This document shows positions 11,464 through 18,566 of a DNA stretch of 64,000 bases, in pieces; the first letter of the stretch is position 1; each line of letters begins with the position of its first letter. Both the position numbers and the translations under genes were made by a program. Source of the stretch: Gammaproteobacteria bacterium (lineage in GTDB: Bacteria; Pseudomonadota; Gammaproteobacteria; GCA-001735895); contig JASJCI010000037.1 in the NCBI GenBank assembly GCA_030066085.1, forward strand, positions 62,001 through 126,000. The letters are read 5' to 3'. The notes under the pieces are model-generated. The model made no database searches. It was not told the origin of the DNA and saw only the letters and a program-made list of their open reading frames with translations.

Positions 11464-12411
11464 TCAGGGAATCGCGATCTGGTCGACCAGTTCATGCACC
11501 ATGTCGACCACCGGCTGACTGTGCTGTTCAGCCGGAGTCAGGCGGTGCTCCGCAATTGCACCGAAAACCGCCTGGGTGTCGCCGGGTTCGACGTGGCTGC
11601 GACCGGCCATCAGCGCCCAGGCGCGACTGGCGCGAATCACGGCGAGGCCCGCACGTGGCGACAGGCCGTAAACGAACAGGCCGGGGTTGCGCGTGGCGTG
11701 AATCAGCTGCTGGACGTAACGCAACAGCGGATCGGAGCAGTGGATGTCGTCGACCGCGGCCTGGATTTGCAGGAAGCGTTCGATGCTGACGACCGGGTCC
11801 ATGCGGTGCATCAGCTCGCGCGGGTTGCGGCCGGCCAGCAGCGCACGCTCCGCCTCCATGTCGGGATAACCGAGCGATATCTTCATCATGAATCGGTCGA
11901 GCTGCGATTCGGGCAGCGGAAAGGTACCGGACTGGTCGAGCGGGTTTTGCGTGCCGATGACGAAGAAGGGCTCTTCGAGCTGATGGGTTTCACCCTCGAC
12001 CGTGATCTGCTTCTCTTCCATCGCCTCGAGCAGTGCGCTCTGGGTTTTCGGCGTGGCGCGATTGATCTCGTCGGCAAGAATGAAGTGCGCGAAAACCGGG
12101 CCGGGGTGGAATTCGAACCGCTGCCTGTCGGGATCGAAAATCGACACGCCGAGAATATCGGCCGGCAGCAGGTCGCTGGTGAACTGGATGCGGTTGAACT
12201 GCAGGCCGAACACCTGGGCGATGGTTTGCGACAGGGTGGTCTTGCCGACCCCTGGCAAGTCCTCGATCAGGCAGTGACCGCGCGCGATCAGGCAGCACAG
12301 CGAGAGTCTTACCTGGGCCGACTTACCCAGGATAACGGTCTCGATCGCGCCAATAGCGCGCTCGAGATCGGCCCGGATTTCGGGGATCGAGTTATCGGTC
12401 GTGTCCAGCAT
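11464..12411 (-). CDS. MoxR-family AAA+ ATPase (first copy)
   Basis: The 315-residue protein shows the Walker A motif LPGVGKTTLS (about residue 50), Walker B ILADEINRA, the sensor motif IGTQNPLDQSGTFPLPESQLDRF region (visible as TQNPLDQ and PESQLDRF), and the lid domain characteristic of MoxR. MoxR proteins are cytoplasmic chaperone-like ATPases that remodel partner complexes. This one leads the minus-strand operon MoxR-DUF58-TgpA. The ATG at 12411 has an AGG-type ribosome site. A longer start at 12441 would add ten atypical residues. Confidence 0.93.
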   Translation of the reverse strand: MLDTTDNSIPEIRADLERAIGAIETVILGKSAQVRLSLCCLIARGHCLIEDLPGVGKTTLSQTIAQVFGLQFNRIQFTSDLLPADILGVSIFDPDRQRFEFHPGPVFAHFILADEINRATPKTQSALLEAMEEKQITVEGETHQLEEPFFVIGTQNPLDQSGTFPLPESQLDRFMMKISLGYPDMEAERALLAGRNPRELMHRMDPVVSIERFLQIQAAVDDIHCSDPLLRYVQQLIHATRNPGLFVYGLSPRAGLAVIRASRAWALMAGRSHVEPGDTQAVFGAIAEHRLTPAEQHSQPVVDMVHELVDQIAIP

Positions 12412-12510
12412 GAAGTACCTGCAGCTAAGCAATACTGACAAAGTTTAGCGGAAATCGTTTATTTGTTTCGTGAAATCAGACACGCCAGCGCGCGTAAACC
12501 GAAAACCGTT

Positions 12511-13734
12511 TCAGACCGTGCGGCGGTGGCCAGCGGGTTTCCAGGCCGGGGAAATGACGTCCGGCATGGTCGATCGATCGAGCAGCCGCGCCGGCGACAG
12601 GGTCAGCGCACCGTAGCGCTCGTTGATGACATCCATGACCCGGTGCCTGCTCGCGCGACGGGGATGTTTGCGATGGAACAGGTCAGGCTGGCAGGCCGCG
12701 CGCGGTTCCAGCGCGACGATACGAACCTGCCACAGACCCTGGCCGTGCCAGGCCTGCTGCAGCCAGTTTTGGCCGAGGTGAAAGATTACCTGCTCGTCGT
12801 CGGTCGCCAGCAGCGAGCGTTCGACGCTATGCAACCAGCCCCGGTAAAGCCGCAGGCCGAACAGGAACTGCTGCGCGACCAGCCCGTGACGCCGCATGCG
12901 CTCGGCGAGGCGTTGCGCCATGTGCAGCAGGAACACGCGCAGCAGGTCGGGATCCCGCGTATTCGGCGGCAGTACCTTGCCGTGTCCGAGCGAGCGCGGC
13001 GACGGCATCGGGCCGCGGTGCACCGGTTCGGGGTCGAGTCCCTGGGCCATCAGCCAGATCCGTCGGCCCGGGTTGCCGAAGCGTTTGCCGAGCACGCTGA
13101 TCGGCAGGCGGCGAAGTTCGCCGCAGGTGTGCACGCCGTAGCGGGCCAGCAGGCTGGCGATGCCCTGGTTGACGCCGCATAACTCGACCAGGGGCACATC
13201 GGCCAGGCGCGCGGCCGCCTGCGAGGGTTCGATCACCGTCAGGCCATCCGGTTTCTGTTGCCGGGCGGCAAACTTGGCGGTGGTCTTGTCGCCCGCGACG
13301 CCGACCGAACAGGTGACGCCGGAAACCTCGTACACGGACTGCTTGACCCGCTGCGCGATTTCCAGCGGCGAACCCCATAACCGTCGGCAGCGGGTAACGT
13401 CGAGAAATGCCTCGTCCACCGAAAATACCTCGATTTCCGGGGTAAATCGGGCCAGCGCGGTCATGATCGCGGTCGATACCTCGGCATACCGTCGTGGCCG
13501 GCTGGTGGTATGAATAAGGTCAGGGCACAGCCGACGAGCCTCGCGAATGTGCATGCCCGTGCGCACGCCCCGGGCCCGCGCGGGGTAAGAGCAGGTGATG
13601 ATGCAGGTGCCGATATCGCCGTTGGTCAGGGCCAGTGGCCGGGCGCGCCACTGCGGATGATCGACCTGCTCGACCGACGCGAAGAAAGCGTCCATGTCGG
13701 CCAGGATAATGACCCTGGGCCATTGCCCGCTCAC
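12511..13734 (-). CDS. Y-family translesion DNA polymerase (UmuC/DinB-like)
   Basis: The 407-residue protein carries the Y-family palm residues in LADMDAFFASVEQ (residues about 11-23) and FSVDEAFLDV (about 104-113). It also has an HhH/thumb region (GVNQGIASLLARYGVHTCGEL, near residue 185) and a little-finger domain. The tail DVINERYGALT/VISPAWKP resembles UmuC and DinB C-termini. It would copy past DNA lesions at the cost of mutation. Its ATG overlaps the stop of the UmuD-like gene by four bases, so the two are translationally coupled and under the same SOS-type promoter. Confidence 0.92.
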   Translation of the reverse strand: MSGQWPRVIILADMDAFFASVEQVDHPQWRARPLALTNGDIGTCIITCSYPARARGVRTGMHIREARRLCPDLIHTTSRPRRYAEVSTAIMTALARFTPEIEVFSVDEAFLDVTRCRRLWGSPLEIAQRVKQSVYEVSGVTCSVGVAGDKTTAKFAARQQKPDGLTVIEPSQAAARLADVPLVELCGVNQGIASLLARYGVHTCGELRRLPISVLGKRFGNPGRRIWLMAQGLDPEPVHRGPMPSPRSLGHGKVLPPNTRDPDLLRVFLLHMAQRLAERMRRHGLVAQQFLFGLRLYRGWLHSVERSLLATDDEQVIFHLGQNWLQQAWHGQGLWQVRIVALEPRAACQPDLFHRKHPRRASRHRVMDVINERYGALTLSPARLLDRSTMPDVISPAWKPAGHRRTV

Positions 13735-14072
13735 GGGTAACGCCGGATCTGGCCGATGACCTTGCCCTGGATCTCCACTCGCGAGCGCGCCAGCACGTCG
13801 CGCGCCAGCGCCGGGTGATCCGAGATCAGCTCGATGCGATCGCCGTCGACGAAGCGTATACGCTTCAGCGCGACTTGTTCGTTGTCGATCAGGGCGACGA
13901 CGATATCGCCACTGACGGCGTGCCTCTGGCTCTGCACTACCAGCGTGTCGCCGCGGTAAATGCCCGATTCGACCATCGAATCGTCACGCATCTCGAGCGG
14001 GTAGCGGCCGGGCTCGGTCAGCAGCGCCAGCAGGCCTTCGCGATTGTCGTAGTGGCTGATCGAGTTTGTCAT
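13731..14072 (-). CDS. Short S24-family (UmuD'-like) protein
   Basis: The 113-residue protein matches the catalytic half of UmuD/LexA. The Ser nucleophile sits in RDDSMVESGIYRGD (about residue 34) and the Lys in VALKRI (about 69). It lacks the N-terminal arm and has no Ala-Gly or Cys-Gly cleavage pair before the Ser motif, so it resembles already-processed UmuD' (115 residues in E. coli). It pairs with the Y-family polymerase downstream. Longer starts at 14096 or 14111 would lie within the promoter described next, so the ATG at 14072 is preferred, implying a very short 5' leader. Confidence 0.85.
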   Translation of the reverse strand: MTNSISHYDNREGLLALLTEPGRYPLEMRDDSMVESGIYRGDTLVVQSQRHAVSGDIVVALIDNEQVALKRIRFVDGDRIELISDHPALARDVLARSRVEIQGKVIGQIRRYP

Positions 14073-14082
14073 GTCGTCGATT

Positions 14083-14111
14083 ACTATAGAGAACATAATG
14101 AGAACATTCAA
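14083..14111 (-). promoter_or_regulatory. SOS promoter with GTTC-N7-GTTC LexA-type box upstream of umuD-like gene
   Basis: On the minus strand the -35 TTGAAT (14106-14111) and -10 TATAGT (14083-14088) are spaced exactly 17 bp apart. The spacer contains the direct repeat GTTC-N7-GTTC (14091-14105). That repeat is the LexA operator known from Alphaproteobacteria, not the CTGT-N8-ACAG box of E. coli. Its position would block RNA polymerase when LexA is bound. Confidence 0.75.
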
Positions 14112-14486
14112 GCGCTTTGCCGACAGACACCGCGGCTGCCGGAATGCGCCGGGAAGCCGGGTCGGGTGACATTTTGCCGCTGCCCCCGGGGTGACGTCGT
14201 AAGCGGATTTGCGCAGTGACTCGCTCGACGCCGTCCTGATTAATAGGGACAGTGATGATCGGCAAGGCAGGTTATTGCTTTTCGCTATTGAATAGGTACT
14301 CTGATTGGGGTGCTTTCGCCCGAAGCAGGGCTATTTTGCACAGCAAAGGGCTCAAGCCGCGGAAAATATTCTGTAAATCGATTGATATTGTCAATCGATG
14401 AATACGGCCTCACGTCTATCGCTCCCTGTGCTTATCCATTATAAATACGGGCCTGATAATAAATTATAAGTTGCAGTAGGAAACTG
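14112..14486. other. Divergent intergenic region, AT-rich towards the response regulator
   Basis: No gene is seen in these 375 bp. The first 150 bp have the local composition. From about 14270 the sequence becomes A+T-rich and holds the inverted repeat listed separately, plus TATAAA/TAATAA stretches that may be the response-regulator promoter. The response-regulator gene has an AGGA ribosome site. Confidence 0.6.
14377..14399. promoter_or_regulatory. Perfect 9-5-9 inverted repeat, candidate operator
   Basis: The arms ATCGATTGA and TCAATCGAT are perfect complements around the spacer TATTG. The repeat lies about 88 bp before the response-regulator ATG. The regulator that would bind is unknown. 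It resembles an FNR site at first glance, but the half-site spacing is one base short. Confidence 0.5.
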
Positions 14487-15611
14487 ATGTCCGATCAGGC
14501 CTCGATAATCTGCGTCGACGACGAACCCGTTAACCTGGCGATCATGGAGGAGCTGTTACAGGAGGGGTTCGCATTGCGTACCGCTCGCTCCGGCAGCGAA
14601 TGTCTCGCCGCGGTCGCCGAACAGGTGCCCGACCTGGTGCTGCTGGATGTCAACATGCCCGATATCGACGGACTCGAAACCTGCCGCCGCCTGCGTGGCG
14701 AACCGACGACGGCTGATTTGCCGATCATCTTCATTTCCGCGCTGGCCTCGACCGAAGAACTGATGGCGGGCTACGAAGCCGGTGGCGACGACTACATCAC
14801 CAAGCCGTTCAGCGAAGAGATCCTGCGCAAGAAAATCGACGTCGTGCTTGCCAGCCAGCAGCGCAAGCGCGAGCTGCAGCTGATATCCGACCAGGCGGTC
14901 GAGGCGCTGGCGGACAATATCAGCGTGACCGAGTCGCTCGCCGTGGTCGTGCGCTTCCTGTACCAGAGCCATGCCGCGCGCAGCCGCGACGAACTGGTGC
15001 GCAACGTGTTCGATTGCCTGCGCGAACTCGAACTCGACAGCAGCCTGCTGCTGGTGGACGAGCCCGAAAATCGCATCTGGTTCAGCGACGATATCGAGCG
15101 GCCGATGGAAAGCCAGATCCTCGAAAGCCTGCGCGGCCAGGATCGGGTGGTGAGTTTCGGCACGCGTCTCGCGCTGAGCTCGGATCACGCCACGCTGCTG
15201 GTGCGTAACCTGCCGCCGCAGGGCGAACGCGGCGAGCAGTTGCGCGAACAGCTCAGTATCCTGATGGAAGGACTCGACGCCCGCCTGCGCGGTATGGCCG
15301 AGCGGCGCGCGCTCGACGAGCGCAGGCAGTTACTGTTGAGCTTGCTGGCGACGGCACGGGAAAACCTGGCCGAAATAGAGCGCATGCACCAGCGTCAGAC
15401 CCGGCGCGGCAGCGAAGCACTCGATGACCTGCGCCACGAGTTCGAACGCGATCTGCCTGAACTGGGCCTGTCGCGCGAACAGGCTGCCAGTCTCAAGCGC
15501 ATGGTGGAAACGGTCACAGGCGAGCTGGAGGCGATTCTCGAGGCGGGGCTGAAGATCGACGAACGTTTCGCCGAGGTTGTCGAGGCGCTCGCCGAGGCGC
15601 TCAGCGAGTAA
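14487..15611 (+). CDS. Response regulator with uncharacterised C-terminal coiled-coil region
   Basis: The protein has 374 residues. Residues 6-125 form a CheY-like receiver with acidic Asp11/Asp12, phospho-acceptor Asp54 (LLLDVNMPDIDG), Ser84 and Lys106 (YITKPF). The remaining 250 residues contain no DNA-binding, GGDEF or HD motif that I can recognise. They are charged and helical, with heptad-like stretches around residues 270-340. It probably signals by protein contact rather than by binding DNA. No histidine kinase gene is adjacent, so it is an orphan here. Confidence 0.85.
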   Translation: MSDQASIICVDDEPVNLAIMEELLQEGFALRTARSGSECLAAVAEQVPDLVLLDVNMPDIDGLETCRRLRGEPTTADLPIIFISALASTEELMAGYEAGGDDYITKPFSEEILRKKIDVVLASQQRKRELQLISDQAVEALADNISVTESLAVVVRFLYQSHAARSRDELVRNVFDCLRELELDSSLLLVDEPENRIWFSDDIERPMESQILESLRGQDRVVSFGTRLALSSDHATLLVRNLPPQGERGEQLREQLSILMEGLDARLRGMAERRALDERRQLLLSLLATARENLAEIERMHQRQTRRGSEALDDLRHEFERDLPELGLSREQAASLKRMVETVTGELEAILEAGLKIDERFAEVVEALAEALSE

Positions 15612-15768
15612 CCGAATTCCGGCTTTGCCTGCGCGCGGATACGAGATAACCCCAAACTAATCCGCACCGGCGACGAAGTTCAGGGTATCATCGGCGGCCA
15701 CGAGCGCGGTGGATTCCCCGGCGACAGCCCATGGAACCCGACGCGCCGGACCGACAATCGAGCCTGAC

Positions 15769-16956
15769 ATGAGACAAGCAGTTATCGTATCCACGGCGCG
15801 TACGCCGATCGGCATGGCCTTTCGCGGCAGCCTGAATAACATCAAGTCACCAACCCTGACCGCGCACGCGATCAGGCACGCGGTTCAGCGTGCCGGCGTC
15901 GACGGCGGCGAGGTAGAAGACGTCATCGTCGGCGCGGTACTGACTGCCGGAACGGCCGGTATGAATGTCGCACGCCTGTCGTCGCTCGCGGCCGGGTTGC
16001 CGGTCAGCGTGCCGGCCCAGACCGTCGATCGCCAGTGTTCTTCCGGCCTGATGGCGGTTGCGATCGCGGCCCGGCAAATCGTGGTCGACGGCATGGAAGT
16101 CGTGGTAGCGGGCGGACAGGACAATATATCCGCGGTGCAAAACCAGTATTTCCCGTGGGTGGCGGACAGCGCCGATGAAAACGTGGTGCTGCATGCCGAG
16201 CACGCCTACATGCCGATGCTGATGACCGCCGAGAACGTCATTCAGCGCTACGGCATCAGCCGCGAGGCGCAGGACAGGTACGCGCTGCAGTCGCAGCAGC
16301 GCACCGCCGCGGCGCAGCAAGCCGGCCGCTTCGACGATGAAATCGTGCCGATCGATGCGATCCGCGCAATCAAGGACAGGGACAGCGGGGAAATCTCCTA
16401 CCACGAAACGCGCCTGGAGCGGGACGAGGGCAATCGTCCGCAGACGACGCTGGAGGCGCTCGCCGGGCTCAACCCGGTGGTCGAGGGCGGCAGCGTCACC
16501 GCGGGCAACGCCAGCCAGTTGTCCGACGGCGCATCGGCCTGTGTGCTGATGGAGGCCGCACAGGCGGAAAAACGCGGGCTGCAGCCGCTGGGTGTTTATC
16601 GCGGCATGGCCGTGGCGGGCAACGCACCCGAGGAAATGGGGCTGGGTCCCATTTTCGCGGTGCCGAAGCTGCTCGAACGTCACGGGCTCGAAATCGACGA
16701 TATCGACCTGTGGGAACTCAACGAGGCCTTTGCCTGCCAGGCGCTCTATTGTCGCGATCGCCTCGGCATCGACAACGAACGCTACAACGTCAACGGTGGT
16801 TCCATTTCGATCGGTCATCCCTACGGCATGACCGGTGCGCGCCTGGTCGGGCATGCCCTGCTCGAAGGTCGCCGTCGCGGTGCGAAATTTGTCGTCGTGA
16901 CCATGTGTGTCGGCGGCGGCATGGGTGCCGCGGGGTTGTTCGAGGTGCTGTCGTGA
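15769..16956 (+). CDS. Thiolase family protein (acetyl-CoA acyltransferase)
   Basis: The 395-residue enzyme has all three thiolase catalytic residues: nucleophile Cys90 in DRQCSSGLM, His350 in GHPYGMTG and Cys380 in [15 protein letters not shown] is a further family motif. It could either cleave 3-ketoacyl-CoA or condense two acetyl-CoA units. The start at 15769 gives the normal N-terminus [15 protein letters not shown]. An upstream in-frame ATG (15709) would add 20 unrelated residues. No beta-oxidation partner lies beside it, so the chain length is unknown. Confidence 0.93.
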   Translation: MRQAVIVSTARTPIGMAFRGSLNNIKSPTLTAHAIRHAVQRAGVDGGEVEDVIVGAVLTAGTAGMNVARLSSLAAGLPVSVPAQTVDRQCSSGLMAVAIAARQIVVDGMEVVVAGGQDNISAVQNQYFPWVADSADENVVLHAEHAYMPMLMTAENVIQRYGISREAQDRYALQSQQRTAAAQQAGRFDDEIVPIDAIRAIKDRDSGEISYHETRLERDEGNRPQTTLEALAGLNPVVEGGSVTAGNASQLSDGASACVLMEAAQAEKRGLQPLGVYRGMAVAGNAPEEMGLGPIFAVPKLLERHGLEIDDIDLWELNEAFACQALYCRDRLGIDNERYNVNGGSISIGHPYGMTGARLVGHALLEGRRRGAKFVVVTMCVGGGMGAAGLFEVLS

Positions 16957-17639
16957 ACCTGCGCCGGCTGCTGGTGTTCCAGGGCATCCCGGCGCTGGTG
17001 ATGCTGATACCGTTCGCGTGGTACCTGGTGGTCGGCAGCGATCGCGGGCTCAAGGGTGAAGCGGGCCTGATCGAAAACCTGACCGTGCTGTTCCTGGTGG
17101 TGGCGATCGGCTTTTCCATCGCCGGCATGTTCAAGGCACGGCGGCTGGGCCTCGGCGGTCTGCAACTCGGCTGGCTGGCGCTGATGATTCTCGGTTCGAC
17201 CTATTTTGCGCTCGAGGAGATTTCCTATGGTCAGCACCTGTTCGGCTGGGGTACCGCGGAAACCTGGAAAGAGCTCAACGACCAGGACGAGACCAACCTG
17301 CATAACGTCCACGCGATATTCGACCAGGTACCGCGCGCGATCCTGACCCTCGGAATCCTGGTCGGTGGTATAATCCTGCCGCTGTATCGCCATTTCCGCG
17401 GCATCGAGTTGCAGCCCTCGGATCGATTCTACTGGCAGTGGCCGACGCTCGACTGCCTGACCGTCGGCCTGCTCGTAATCCTGATCCGGCCAATACTGAC
17501 GGTGTTCGACACCGGCATGATCAACACCGGCGAGACCAAGGAAAACCTGATCGCGATGTTCATCATGCTTTACTGTATCTCCCTGCACAACCGGCTCGCC
17601 GCCCATCTTCGACAGTCGGGCGAAGCAGCCGGCCCGTAA
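16953..17639 (+). CDS. Multi-spanning membrane protein of unknown function
   Basis: A GTG start overlaps the thiolase stop (GTGA) and gives 228 residues. About six hydrophobic segments can be seen (near residues 7-28, 42-64, 74-92, 128-148, 165-188 and 195-212). A conserved-looking motif, [14 protein letters not shown], lies near residue 88 and is typical of a widespread uncharacterised membrane family with an EEISxGQ signature. The tight overlap suggests coupled translation with the thiolase, but no functional link is evident. Confidence 0.75.
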   Translation: MNLRRLLVFQGIPALVMLIPFAWYLVVGSDRGLKGEAGLIENLTVLFLVVAIGFSIAGMFKARRLGLGGLQLGWLALMILGSTYFALEEISYGQHLFGWGTAETWKELNDQDETNLHNVHAIFDQVPRAILTLGILVGGIILPLYRHFRGIELQPSDRFYWQWPTLDCLTVGLLVILIRPILTVFDTGMINTGETKENLIAMFIMLYCISLHNRLAAHLRQSGEAAGP

Positions 17640-17691
17640 AAACTGCGGGACAAAAGTGCCGGCGTGCGCGGCACGAGCCGACCGGCGCGAT

Positions 17692-18498
17692 TTATTTCCC
17701 TTTCCACACCGGAGCGCGTTTCTCGGCGAACGCACGCGGCCCTTCGAGAAAGTCCTCGGATTGCAGCATGCGTTGGTAAATCGGCAGATTGTTGTTACCC
17801 GGTTTGGTTGCAGCGAAGGCTTGCGGTAGCGGCAGGGTGTGAATCGCCGGCACTACTTCCTTTAACGCCTGTAGCGCCAGCGGCGCCCCGCGTGTAATTT
17901 CGCCGGCCAGCTCCAGTGCGCGGGCACGCAAATCGGCGGCGGCACAGGTTTCGCGCACCAGGCCCCAGCGCAGGGCCTCGTCGGCGCCCATCCGGCGGCC
18001 GGTATACAGCAGGTCCATGGCGACGTTGTAGGGTATCCGGCGCGGCAGGATTTGCACCGCGCCGACGTCGGGCAGGAAACCGCGCTGCATCTCGGGCAGG
18101 AAAAACTCGCTGTGTTCGGCAGCCAGCACCAGGTCGCAGGCCAGCGCAATTTCGAAACCGCCGCCGACCGCCATGCCGTTGACCGCGGCAATCACCGGTT
18201 TCTTGAGGCCCCAGAATTCGCTGATGCCGGCAAAGCCGCCGGGACTGGCGAAGGCGCTCTCGACCGCTGCGTCGACGTCGTCGAAAGCCGCAATTTCCTT
18301 GAGGTCCCAGCCCGCGCTGAAAAAACGTTCACCGCCGCCGGTAATGATGCCGACGCTGAGATCGTCGTCTTCCTGCAGTTCCGACAGGGCGGCATAGATG
18401 GCGCGCGAGACCTCGGCGTTGATAGCGTTGGCGGGCGGTCGATCGAGCGTGATCTCGAGAATCTGCGGGTGGCGTTCGATACGAATTTCGGCGGTCAT
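17692..18498 (-). CDS. Enoyl-CoA hydratase family, carnitinyl-CoA dehydratase-like (CaiD-like)
   Basis: The 268-residue crotonase-fold protein resembles CaiD along its length. It has the FSAGWDLKEIA oxyanion region, AVNGMAVGGGFEIALACD, and the characteristic C-terminus SEDFLEGPRAFAEKRAPVWKGK. CaiD interconverts crotonobetainyl-CoA and carnitinyl-CoA. The start at 18498 (MTAEIR) fits CaiD, and a longer ORF would run into the divergent gene's promoter. On the minus strand a TTGACA hexamer (18537-18542) may be its -35. The facing acyl-CoA synthetase could supply its CoA substrate. Confidence 0.85.
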   Translation of the reverse strand: MTAEIRIERHPQILEITLDRPPANAINAEVSRAIYAALSELQEDDDLSVGIITGGGERFFSAGWDLKEIAAFDDVDAAVESAFASPGGFAGISEFWGLKKPVIAAVNGMAVGGGFEIALACDLVLAAEHSEFFLPEMQRGFLPDVGAVQILPRRIPYNVAMDLLYTGRRMGADEALRWGLVRETCAAADLRARALELAGEITRGAPLALQALKEVVPAIHTLPLPQAFAATKPGNNNLPIYQRMLQSEDFLEGPRAFAEKRAPVWKGK

Positions 18499-18566
18499 GG
18501 CAAAATCACTAAATTGCTGGCAAGGGCGCCAATATATGTCAAAATCCGGCGGCAATCACCGCCCGG

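Noticed and set aside
14383-14396. FNR-like site in the inverted repeat before the response regulator
   Set aside because: TTGAT is followed by a TCAA half-site at the wrong spacing. The symmetry centre fits a 9-5-9 repeat, not the TTGAT-N4-ATCAA FNR pattern.
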